From contig CM047426.1 of NCBI GenBank assembly GCA_026168455.1, positions 54,981,749-55,045,748 on the forward strand: a stretch of 64,000 bases of DNA. The letters are read 5' to 3'. Every line of letters begins with the position of its first letter. Position 1 is the stretch's first letter. Positions 11,301-22,379 of the stretch are shown here, in pieces. The position numbers and the translations under genes are program-made. The notes under the pieces were generated by a model. That model did no database searches. It was not told the origin of the DNA and worked only from the letters and a program-made list of their open reading frames with translations. This DNA is from Theocolax elegans. Its lineage: Eukaryota > Arthropoda > Insecta > Hymenoptera > Cerocephalidae.

Positions 11301-11996
11301 CCAAGTGTACATTTACGTGCGCGACGATACGTAGGGATGAGAGCGCAATAGTATGTGTGTATTTTCCAGGGTTGTGAGACTTATGATTCTTCAAATCACG
11401 AATCCAAAATTAACCTTGAAATTGCAGAATATGTTGTCTTTAAATCACAAATCCTTTTGATTAAAGGATTTCGTATAGTTACAAATCCAAAATCCTTTTG
11501 ATTATAGGATTCCCTTTAGTTAGAAATCCAAAATCCTTTTGGCTAAAATATTTTCTTTAATTATAAATCCAAAATCTATTTGATAGAAGGATTTTTTCTA
11601 ATTAAAAATAAAAAATCCATCGGACTTGCGGTTTGGCACTAATCATAAATCGAAAATCCATATAATTTTTTGATTTATTGCATCAATTTTTTTACTTATT
11701 GTATTGTGTGTTTTTTACTTGTGGTATCTAGTAGATTGTGTCCTATTGACCTGGAAGTTAAACACTCGAAATATTACAGGCACTGAAAATAAACAAAATT
11801 GTATTAAGCACGAGACCCATATGTTCTTGTTGTGCGAGTGTATGAGTTCCTCTCGAACCTTCGTAGCGGAAACACCTATTCTCATTATATAGAAAATTAT
11901 TTCTATTGACTCTCGATATATCGAATTCTCAATACCAGGTGCAAACCTGTCCCTATTTTCTATTATAATTCCTTTCTCAGCCCATTGTGAGCAATC

Positions 11997-13350
11997 ATGG
12001 CCACTGGGCAAAAATCCACGTTTTCACACTGCGATGGCTCCGAGAGCATCGCCTCCACCGCTGAGTCCTTAATGGACACAGCACTTACCATGGATTGCGA
12101 AGGCTTCAAGGAGCCTTGCAGGCGAAAACGTGCCCGCCAAACACCTCGGACTCAACCGAACAAGTCTGATTACCATGACCAGCAACACGGTACTTTCACC
12201 GGTTGCTACCCACAACCAATTATCAATACTAGCCGGCACTTCCGCCGAAAATGAAAGAAGGTTAAGATCACTCCAGTAAACGTTTACTGCGATGAGCTTA
12301 ATTTTCCCTATAAACTCCTCCAAACCATTATAAAAAATTAAAATTTAGCGCGGTAGTTTACAAACTCCACGACAACTTCATGTCCGTCCGGGTTTCAACC
12401 CTGGAGGACTATCGAACCCTCCTCCGGGAATTGGACACCGAAAGGTTCCAATATTTTCTCTTCAAATCTCCGGATTCCGAACCTCCGGTCAAATTCGCCA
12501 TTAGGGGCCTACCCATTTCAATGGCCATCGACGAAATCGCGGACGAGTTATTACGGGGTGGATATAGGGTCCCCAACGTCGCGCAAATGAAGAGAGGAAG
12601 CGGGAAAAATGCCACCCCGCTCCCACTTTTACTAATTACTTTAGAAAAAACAGACAACATCAAAATATTAATCAACTAAAGCAATCGCGTTCTTGAAAAA
12701 AAAATAGTACCCTATATTAAGCCTAAACGCCCGGTACAATGTTATAAATGCCAACGATATAATCTTGTATCACGGTTCTGCCACGCTCAACCCAAATGCG
12801 TTAAGTGTGGAGAGAACCATGACACCGCCACGTGCACTAAGCCCCGCGATTAAGAAAATTTAAAATGCGCAAACTGTGGAGGCAACCACACCGCGAATTA
12901 CAAAGGCTGTCCAGCCTATAAAACATCAAAACAATCTTACGCAAATAAAGCCAAAACTCCCAAACCCACTAAAATTAACAGCAATAACAGCAATAATAAA
13001 AATACTGAAAAACCTAAAACTCATTCCGTTAAACGATGGAGGCCATTTTCCCGCATTACCGGTTAAACCTAAAACCCAATCACCAATGAACATACCAATA
13101 TATAAATTTAAATCATTACAAAACAAACACAAAAATGAAAATAACATTAAATATGATAAAAAAACCCGTCAACCCGGAAGACGCAACCGCGCTGTTACAA
13201 ATACTGCAAGAGGCTACTAACCTCTCTATCAGTATCTCCTCCGGATCAATCTCAATAAACGACGCGTATATCCAAGTCGCGGTAATAACTCAAAAACTTC
13301 TAAACTCGGCCCTCGCGGTTGCATCCAATAAACAAAGAACCGGACCATGA
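11997..13350 (+). pseudogene. Jockey/X-like ORF1, copy 2, frameshifted but with C-terminus
   Basis: The second copy of the same ORF1, this time followed by its natural continuation. After the two knuckles shared with copy 1 it has a third (CANCGGNHTANYKGC, about 12866-12910), a basic Lys/Asn/Thr-rich linker and a C-terminal segment readable at 13135-13350 (PEDATALLQILQEATNLSIS). At least five one-base frameshifts interrupt it (about 12255, 12335, 12665, 13060, 13155), several at homopolymers. The terminal TGA overlaps the ATG of ORF2 as ATGA at 13347-13350, suggesting coupled translation of ORF2 in the intact element. Confidence 0.78.
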
Positions 13351-15716
13351 ATAATACACCAAATAAACAACTAACCATTTATGCTTGGAACGCCAACGGA
13401 CAACTAACACACAAAAAACTCGAACTAGAGACACTATTACACACAAAAAACATTGACATTTGCCTACTTGACAAAACACTTTTAAAAAACAACAGTACAT
13501 TTAAACTACTAAACTACACTGTCTATAAAAATAACATAAACCGGGGCACCGCGGTAATAGTTAAAAACAGCCTAAAGCATTATAATATACCCTTAAATAC
13601 CGAAAACTTAGAAGCAACGGCAATTAAAATCAAAACCCGCGGAACCGACATCGCGATCATAGCTACTTATAACTCACCTACTGTTAAATTCAACAAAAAT
13701 GACTACGATAAAATCTTTAAAACAGCCGACACAGTAATAGCCGCCGGTGACTTTAGCGATAAACATTCGCGCTGGGGGAGTCGCACTATAAACGCTATCG
13801 GTAGCCAACTCAGTAAATATTGCATTAATAAACAACTTTACATTCACGCCCCAACGAGCTTCACTCACTATCCTTACAACAAAATATGCAAACCCGATAT
13901 AATAGATTTTATGATCTCTAAAAACTTAAATTTTTCTTCTAATATCTGCACTCTCCCAGATTCCGAATTAGACTCAGACCATTGCCCCGTATACATAACT
14001 ATCAACTTAACAACAATTTATAATCCGACAAAAATCAAATACAACTTTGCAAAAACTAACTGGCAGACATTTAACAATTACTTTAACGAAAACATCACTA
14101 CACTACAAGACATAGACAGAAAAGACGAAATCGACACAGTTATCAGCATTGACTTTACACAAACCATCCACAAAGCAATAGACATTTCCACACCATTAAA
14201 CGAAAATAAAGCCGGTAACCTTCCGTTACCGGACGAAATAATTAAATCAATAAAACATAGATACGTATTATCCGCGAAAACCGTAAACGATATAATCCAA
14301 TACTTAAAAACCATATTTATTCAATTAGACGCTTAATAGACAACCAAATTAAAAACTTTAAATGCGAATCGTGGAATAACAAAGTAAAATCCTTAAACAT
14401 TAAAGACAATAATTTGTGGAGAATGACCAAAGCCTAAAGACGGGAACTCACACTAACATTCCACCGTTAAAAGATTCAAATAATCAACTTAAATATTTTT
14501 CACCGGACGATAAAGCTAACCAATTAGCCGAAAACTTCGCGGAAACGTTCACACCGCATAAAATGCCTCATAACAATTCCAATTTTACTGCAGAAACGGA
14601 TAATTTAATCTTAAATTTTCTAAACAATTCTAACAATAACCCTAATACAATTCCACCGATAATTCCGTTCGAACTTAAAAAATATCTTAAACGCACGAAA
14701 AACAATAAAGCACCCGGCCCGGATACAATAAGTAACTTCATTTTGAAAAAATTACCTATAACAACATTAACTTACTTAACCGACATACTCAACGCATGCA
14801 TTAAACATAAATATTTCCCAGACGTCTGGAAAACGGCGACCGTCTTGGTGTTTCCCAAAGCAGGTAAAGACCCGACCCTCCCGACTAGCTACAGACCAAT
14901 TAGCCTCCTTAACACAATGAGCAAGGCATTCGAGCACTGCTCATCAATAGACTTCGGGACGACGTGACTGACCGCCTAACGATCAGACAGGAACAATTCG
15001 GGTTTAGACAGGCTCATTCTACACAACACAGCCTTTGACAGCGTCTGGATAAACGGTCTCCTTCGCAAACTAATCGAAAATAAAATAAACTCTAGTCTAA
15101 TTCACATTTTAGCTTCCTATCTAAACAACCGGAAATTTAAAGTTAAACTAAACGACGCAGAATCTCGCGAATTTCCTATAAAAGCGGGAGTCCCTCAGGG
15201 CAGCCTGCTGGGACCTCAGCTCCTTTTAATTTACATTAACGACCTACCCTCGTCCTACAACGTAAATATCGGGATCTACGCGGACGACACGGTAATATAC
15301 GCGACCTCGCGAAGTAACAAAAAAATCGTAAAATTACTTAACAACGCACTAAACGACATTCATCAATTCTGCAATAAATGGAAAATTAAAATCAACGCGA
15401 CTAAATCCGAAGCCATAATGTTCTCTAAAAAGAGAGCGCCAACCGCAAACCTAAATCCACCTAACTTCGATAAAACACCAATAGAATGGAAACCCGCGGT
15501 AAAATATCTCGGCGTAACACTCGATCGTAAACTCACCTACACACAACACACTACTAACGTTCGTAACAAAGCCATCGGGGTCTTAACTAAATTAAATCCG
15601 CTTTTAAGAAATCACTCGTCTCTAAAACTAAATAACGGCATAATAATGTATAAAGCCTTAATTCGACCAATACTAACATACGCCTCGGCGGTCTGGGGCG
15701 GTACGTGTAAAACAAA
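13347..15716 (+). pseudogene. Jockey/X-like ORF2: endonuclease and reverse transcriptase
   Basis: ORF2 makes the target nick and the cDNA. The apurinic-type endonuclease occupies the first 230 codons (IYAWNANGQ, AAGDFSDKHSRWGS, LDSDHCPVYITI). The usual SET/NET triplet is DKT here and the GDFN motif is GDFS, so activity is doubtful. A frameshift near 14310 separates it from RT (14416-14967, with NNKAPGPDTISNFILKK and FPKAGKDPTLPTSYRPISLL). Another break near 14940 is followed by a deletion that removes most of motif A: GFRQAHSTQHS is joined almost directly to FDSVWINGLL. Motif B ([14 protein letters not shown]) and the catalytic IYADDT box (about 15270-15290) remain. The protein runs to WGGTCKTKY, where the giant palindrome interrupts it; a few matching codons may resume after 18226. 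Confidence 0.82.
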
Positions 15717-18226
15717 ATATATACTTATAGGAGACGAAAAGGATATCGAAAAATACATAGCCCAGTAAAAGAATTTGACATCTCAGATATTTACATGAAA
15801 TTTTATTTATTTAGAGAGTATTACTAATCGTTATTATTACACATTTAATGTTCAATTTGTATCCCTAGATAGTAATTTATAAAACACTTTCCCAAAGGTG
15901 TCAACTTTCGCAAGTATGGTTTCTAATCACAGTTTAAAAAACTTTATCTGATAAAAGAAATATTGAATTTCAACTCCCACTTTTTTCTACTTACTATTAT
16001 TTCAATTTAACATTTTTTTATATACTTTGTACTAAAGCTCTATAACAAGTTTGTACAATACAAAGTACTGCATTCAGACTGGAATAATCGATAAGTATTT
16101 TTACTATGCCGTAAATTTGTTTTTAATTAATCATTTATATATTTTTGCGTTAACTCCGTAGAAAGTTTCTGCAATTGAAAGTCCTGAAATCAAAGTGATA
16201 TCGACAAGTATTTTTTTCCATACCATAAATTTGTTTTTAATTAAACATTTATATACTTTGCTTAAACTCCATAAAAAGTTTCTGCAATTGAAAGTACTGA
16301 AATCAGAGTGTTATCGACAAGTATTTCTTACCACATCATAAATTTGTTTTTAATTAAACATTTATATACTTTGCTTTAACTCCATATAGAGTTTCTGCAA
16401 TTGAAAGTACTGAAATATTTTTAAAAATAAAATATCTCTTAAATTGAATATTTTTTCAGAATTATATCCTACAAATTTACTTTTCGTTTCTAGTCCTGAC
16501 ATGTCTTACAGCAAAAAAAAAAACATTTTTTAATAATTTTATTAATTTCTGCAAAATTAATTTCTGTAAAACTATTGAACAGTAATTTCTTTCTTATTTA
16601 TTCTCTTTCAGTAAACAATGTCTATTTTTGCCATGTCCTACTGCAATAGATAAACAATTTTATAAAATAATATAATAATATTCATTTGCCAAAATTAATT
16701 TCTGCAAAACTAATAAAAAAAATTTCTCTCTATTTTATTCTCTTTAAATAAAATAATACTTGCACCACGCGTTGGATTACCATCGTTCATTTGAATAATA
16801 TGACTAATTTTTACGAATAAAATATTGCATATACATGTTTATATCAAGGGCCACAAAATATTTTACGGTATGATTTCATAAGTAAGATTTAAATGATGGC
16901 TTTTAATGTTTCTCATGAGGCCTGCATATATTACAACAACGATTAATTAAAACTTGTTTCTGCCGTTAAACTAAGTACCAGCACTTTATACCAATTTTAT
17001 GATACAAAATTAAATAAATATATTAAATTACAAATCAGAAATAAGTCAGAAATACGTTTTAAACATTAAAATGTTTTATTTCAACATTTTTTAAACGATA
17101 ATCTACTATCATCAAGTGTACAAGAGGATGTTAGTAAATCAGATTTAATATCTCGTAGAACACTTAGCCAACGGTGGTGTAAGTATTATTTTATTTAAAG
17201 AGAATAAAAAAGAGAGAAATTTTTTTATTAGTTTTGCAGAAATTAATTTTGACAAATGAATATTATTATATTATTTTATAAAATTGTTTATCTATTGCAG
17301 TAAGACATGGCAAAAATAGACATTGTTTACTGAAAGAGAATAAATAAGAAAGAAATTACTGTTCAATAGTTTTACAGAAATTAATTTTGCAGAAATTAAT
17401 AAAATTATTAAAAAATTGTTTTTTTTTGCTGTAAGACATGTCAGGACTAGACACAAAAAGTAAAATTGTAGGATATAATTCTGAAAAAATATTCAATTTA
17501 AAAGATAATTTATTTTTAAAAATATTTCAGTACTTTCAATTGCAGAAACTCTATATGGAGTTAAAGCAAAGTATATAAATGTTTAATTAAAAACAAATTT
17601 ATGATATGGTAAGAAATACTTGTCGATAACACTCTGATTTCAGTACTTTCAATTGCAGAAACTTTTTATGGAGTTTAAGCAAAGTATATAAATGTTTAAT
17701 TAAAAACAAATTTATGGTATGGAAAAAAATACTTGTCGATATCAATTTGATTTCAGGACTATCAATTGCAGAAACTTTCTACGGAGTCAACGCAAAAAAT
17801 ATATAAATGATTAATTAAAAACAAATTTACGGTATAGTAAAAATGCTTATCGATTATTCCACTCTGAATGCAGTACTTTGTATTGTACAAACTTTTTATA
17901 GGCTTCAGTACAAAGTATATAAAAAAACGTTAAATTGAAATAATAGTAAGTAGAAAAATGTGGGAGTTGAAATTCAAGATTTCTTTTATCAGATAAAGTT
18001 TTTTAAACTGTGATTAGAAACCATACTTGCGAATGTTGACACCTTTGGGAAGGTGTTTTATAAATTACTATCTAGGGACACAAATTGAACATTAAATGTG
18101 TAATAATAACGATTAGTAATACTCTTTAAATAAATAAAATTTCATGTAAATATCTGTGATGTCAAATTCTTTTACTGGGCTATGTATTTTTCGATATCCT
18201 TTTCGTCTCCTATAAGTATATATATC
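15717..18226. mobile_element. 2.5-kb palindromic element with about 1.07-kb inverted arms
   Basis: The left arm (15717 to about 16785) is the reverse complement of the right arm (about 17165 to 18226) with perhaps 5% differences. The outermost shared sequence is ATACTTATAGGAGACGAAAA on the left and its complement on the right, flanked by TATAT on both sides. The spacer is about 380 bp. Each arm contains three to four units of an approximately 117-bp tandem repeat (markers: TTTCTGCAATTGAAAGT and ATTTGTTTTTAATTAA). No protein is encoded. It is inserted in ORF2 of the Jockey-like element. A foldback or non-autonomous TIR transposon is the best description; the superfamily is unknown. Confidence 0.85.
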
Positions 18227-19979
18227 TACTTGAAAAAGTTGAGACAGAGTATAGGGGAAAACGAAAGAGTGAGTGAGACACGCGTGATCTAGCTATTTTT
18301 TCATTATTATCTTAAACGGTCATCTTTTATCTTACACGGTCGTCAATCATCTGATTTGCCGAGAAACGTGCGCGTAGCAGAACCTGTCAGTGACAATTAT
18401 TGGTTATGTTTAATGTTGATAATTTAAAAGTTTGTCAAATTCTTGTTTTTGGACTACAGTTTTCACAGGTACAGTATAATAATTATTTAAATTTTTTATT
18501 TTTACTACATTTGCAAGTATCAAGATTTAAATAAAAATAGTAAAAAAAATTTAGAAAATGTTTATTAACTATTTGAATAAATTATTATAGAGAAGTTAAA
18601 AATAATATAATTATTTGTTAATAAAATTATTTATTTAACAATTTAGATTCTGGAGCCCAGTCATCAAACTTATCAAGCAAAAAGTGGAGTTATACATTTG
18701 TGGGATCTAAGGTCAGACCATAATGAGCAATTAATACCTGAAGCAGAAGCTTCTATTCAAGACATAGCAGTTGATGCAGTTGGGACTTATATGGCTGCTG
18801 TTAACAACAGAGGTCATTGTTTTATATGGACACTTACCGGTGGTATCGGTGAAGAACCTACAAAATTAAATCCTATAGGCATAAGTTAAATGCACATAGA
18901 GCATATGCACTTAGATGTAAGTTTAGTCCTGATACCCTAGCGGAAATAGTAAATGCTAATAACTGCAAATAACTGTTAAAACACGTTCACTGGGGATCAG
19001 GGTGAACGGCTCCCATATCATAAAATAACAACACTTTTATTTTAGCTAGAGATTTAATATTAATCAAATAATGGTAATACACAAGTTAAACGAACAACTA
19101 GTCACGGTCGCCAGCCGCGTTCACGCGGCAAAATTTATATTTTGTACTACACGCGATTACCGCACACACACGCACAATCACAGCTAGACGGGAAGCTGGA
19201 AACAGGGAGTGTAGGCAGGAATTCTCACCTGCAGATGCTCGAATTTAAACAATTAATAAAAATATATCCACTCTCGGTAATAACTATAATATAGGTTTTA
19301 AACGAAACGTCTCGTTCGACGGCCCGACTCGGAATCACCGAGTTCGTCTCGATGTACCGATCAGCGAGTCCGCGCGCATGCGCCACGCGCAACCGTTGGC
19401 TCTCGTTCGCTTGACTCGGCCGATCCGACGCGCGTATACTGTGTGTATAGCGCAACTTCTCTCTTTCTCTCTCTCTCCTTCTCGCACCTTACAATCAACA
19501 TGCCATTCTGGAAGCTCGACATTAATAACGTATACAGGAACAGCTTGAAAACCAAACAAGCGATAATTGTTCCTTATATTAAACTCAAATTAATGTCGAA
19601 TTTGTCCTTGTTTTTAATATCTATTTTAAGTGCGGTTTACTGGTAGAAGCTCGAGTACAATAATATACGGACTTGGTACAGCTCGGCGTTATACATAGCT
19701 GGTCATCATCTTCAAAGCTAGGCTTTCAAAGAGCTAGAAGGACTACCAAGGTGCTAAAAGGATTTTTAAGGAGCTGCAAGGTTTTCAAAGGAATTAGGAA
19801 ATTTTCTGTAATAGTGTTTGTGTGTGTGCGCATGTCAATAACTAAAAGTCCGAACTCTTTCCTCACGGTCTAGACTATCTGGATTCCGAGTGAGTTTTAC
19901 AATTAATTCCTATAAGCTACGGGGCTTTGGAATAATTAATATACACTATAAATATAAATTAAGTATGTGACATGCAGTT

Positions 19980-20545
19980 AGAACATGCAGTCACACACTG
20001 TACATAACTGGAAATAACTGTAAATAACTGCAAATAATTGCAAAGAACTAATATATTTAGTTAAGTTTGAGACGCTAATAATTATTATTTGTAGCTCTTT
20101 GCAGTTTCATGCAGTTATTAACAGTTATTTGCAATTATTAGCAGTTACCTGCAGTAATTTGCAGTTTTGTCAAATTCTAAGTAGGTTTATATAGTTTTTA
20201 GAAATAATTATTAGCAATTATTTGCAGTTTTTAGCAGTTACTAATAGATTATACCAATTATTTGCAGTTATATTCAGTTATTTGGAGTTATATGCTATTT
20301 CTTTATAATTATATTATAGCACAAAAATAGAAGTGCAAATAATAGCAAATAATTGCAAATAACTATTAAAAACAAATAAAAACTGCTAATATTTGCTAAT
20401 AATTGCTATTAACTTTTATAGTATCTAGCAAATTTTGTATTAGAACTTTCAACAAAGACTAATAACTGCAGATAATTATTTGTAACTGTAAATAACTGCA
20501 AATAACTGCAAATAACTACAAATAATAGTGATTAGTGTCAAACCC
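19980..20545. repeat. AAATAACTGC decamer repeat field, both orientations
   Basis: Dozens of degenerate AAATAACTGC units. Units read in one orientation at about 19995-20050, in the opposite one (GCAGTTATTT) at about 20100-20290, and back again at about 20330-20525. The same decamer forms the subterminal repeats of the enclosing transposon at 18951-18975 and 21360-21390, so the field is probably amplified transposon-end sequence. Confidence 0.85.
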
Positions 20546-20989
20546 AACTATTTATTAAAGCTTTATTTCAGCCTAGTTGGCCCAGAAATGGACTTCCGGT
20601 TTACAATTTTGTCACTCATACCTGTACACACTTATTATCTTTCACATTACATAATATAATTTATATAATACATATGAATGAGTAATTAACAATTTTAATA
20701 ATGCACGACGTATGCTTCACAGCCTAACCGCTTTTTACACATGATATATTTATTTGACTTCCGGTGTGAGCGCGAGTGCGAGTGGTTGTGTGCATCTGCG
20801 GCTCTGCCGAATTTATTGTATTAGTTAGGTTTAGCGTTCGCAAATATTACAAAGGAAGGTAAAAATAGTTAGGTAATTAAGTTTGGATTTAGGGATAGTG
20901 TTATTTAGTGAAAGGCAAGTGAATAAATAATAGTAAATTGAGTTTATATAAGTATCGTAGTTTAGAGGTTAGGGCAGCACGTTCAACAC

Positions 20990-21345
20990 GTGCATTTAGG
21001 CGGTAAAATGTCGGATAGTAAAAACAGCAACGAAAGAGCAAGTAAAGAAAAGGAAGGTAAAACATGTGAAAACAAAGACAATGCGAAATTGAAACAACTA
21101 ACTTTGGACGACAAAATAGTGAAAAAAGTGAGTTTTGCGAATACCGGTAAGAATGGTGTAACAACGCGTGGGAAAGGTAAGGAGGTTGACATGAAAACGT
21201 TCGTTCTAGATGAGATAAAAAAAGTGAAGTTGGATAAATTGCAATTGGAAAAGATAAAACTTGAAATAGATGAGAAGTTGATAGGTATTATGGATAGGTT
21301 AGAGAAATTAGAAAATAAGATAGGTGAGTGGGAAGAGAAAGAAAA
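20990..21345 (+). CDS. Short charged coiled-coil ORF inside the TA-flanked transposon
   Basis: About 115 codons, then the frame runs into the transposon end repeat. The likely start is the ATG at 21008 (MSDSKNSNERASKEKEGKT), preceded by a more GC-rich leader from about 20760. The protein is very rich in Lys and Glu and has a heptad-like stretch near the end (KLDKLQLEKIKLEIDEKLIG, MDRLEKLENKIGEWEEKE). I do not recognise it with certainty. Hymenopteran non-LTR ORF1 proteins often begin with such coiled coils, so this may be a 5' fragment of one. A fragment carrying only a 5' end would be odd for target-primed insertion. Confidence 0.45.
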
Positions 21346-21685
21346 CCCAACTAAATATTCTAGTTATTTGCAGTTATTTGCAGTTATTTTCAAATACTAT
21401 TGCCGCCAGGGTAGTACACTTCTTGTTACTACTCCAGCAGATAAGACCGCCAAAGTTTGGAAAACACCAGACTTTTCCGAGGTGCAAGTTCTACAGCACG
21501 AAGCTAAACGATGCGTTTGGGATGTAGCTTTCAGTGCTGATTCGCAATACATTTTTACTGCTTCGTCGGATGGTGTTGCAAGATTATGGAATATAGCAGC
21601 AGGAACTGTGAAGAGAGAATATCAAGGACACCAAAAAGTAGTTTCTGCTCTTGCCTTTAGAGATGAAGTACTTCCAACAAGTTAA

Positions 21686-22379
21686 AAACAATAGACTGTG
21701 CATTATTAGTTCATTGAAGAATGTTGATGAACAATTTTATTTCCTTATTTCCTTTCTTAGAAGTTAATAAATAATTGTTTATTCAATTATTTTGGATGAA
21801 AAATATTACAATGAATAAAATTATAAAAAAATGTAAATAAAAACAGTTACATGTTCGAACAAAATGAATTATTAATAAAATTCCTATTAAATCGTAATTG
21901 TCCTGAATGAAATAAAAATTAATTTAAATTAATTGGATATAGAAATTTTAGTTGTAAATATCAAAAATCAATCGTATAAAAATATATACTTGGTAATTAT
22001 AAAAATGTATAAATTATTGATCATTATTGATCAATTAAACACATTATTTTTGTGCACTGTGCAACAATAATGGCTAAATATATTTTAATTATTGATTATA
22101 ATATTTTTGTATATTGTACAAAAATATTGTGTTTAATTATTGGATGCACATTCCATCATATACTTAATATATTGGTGTTTTGTAACCATAATTAAATAAT
22201 AACAATTTTAAATTTATACAATTTTTTTAATTATGAGAACGTCTTAGATTTCTGGTACTACTACTACTACTGCTATTTTTATTATTGGTATTTGCAGATT
22301 CTCTTCTACTTATTTCACTGATGTCCAAAAATTATTATTTGTAGTTGGTTGAAATAATTTATTAGTTTGCACATGACTA
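21686..22379. other. AT-rich flank, 3' side of the mLST8 fragment
   Basis: Contains an AATAAA at about 21766 that could be the polyadenylation signal of the mLST8-like copy. The rest is AT-rich with no coding signal. Confidence 0.45.

Larger units (their letters stand above)
9731..12870 (+). repeat. Head-to-tail duplication, unit about 1571 bp
   Basis: 9731-11301 is repeated at 11302-12870 almost base for base. It covers a minisatellite, the 5' leader and most of ORF1 of a Jockey-like element. The junction joins the middle of ORF1 (after the second zinc knuckle) back to the leader. Differences seen are mostly single-base changes in homopolymers, for example runs of A shortened in the second copy near 12255, 12335, 12664 and 12680. 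Confidence 0.93.
18935..21411. mobile_element. 2.48-kb DNA transposon with TA target duplication
   Basis: The ends are CCCTAGCGGAAATAGTA and, in inverse orientation, CCCTGGCGGCAATAGTA. Inside each end are AATAACTGCAAATAACTG-type repeats in opposite orientation. TA flanks both ends (18933-18934 and 21412-21413). Skipping the element plus one TA rejoins the mLST8 reading frame without a gap, which fixes the boundaries. A TA duplication fits the Tc1/mariner group, but no transposase is seen, so the class is tentative. The interior holds a GC-rich block (about 18975-19900, LTR-like, minus-strand frames only), an AAATAACTGC repeat field and a coiled-coil ORF. Confidence 0.82.
18647..21685 (+). pseudogene. 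MLST8: mLST8 (WD40 subunit of TOR complexes), C-terminal half, interrupted
   Basis: mLST8 is a seven-bladed WD40 protein that stabilises the TOR kinase domain in TORC1 and TORC2. The left piece reads [20 protein letters not shown] and [19 protein letters not shown], then after a one-base frameshift near 18880 continues with NAHRAYALRCKFSPD. The right piece (21412-21685) reads STLLVTTPADKTAKVWKTPD, DSQYIFTASSDGVARLWNI and GHQKVVSALAFRDEVLPTS before the stop. These follow animal mLST8 order closely (family knowledge). The first four blades or so are missing, and the sequence just before SGVIHL is degraded. The 18935-21411 transposon splits it exactly between FSPD and STLL. No introns occur within the retained coding part, so a retrocopy is possible; an acceptor-like ttag at 18646 argues for a genomic fragment instead. 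Confidence 0.8.
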
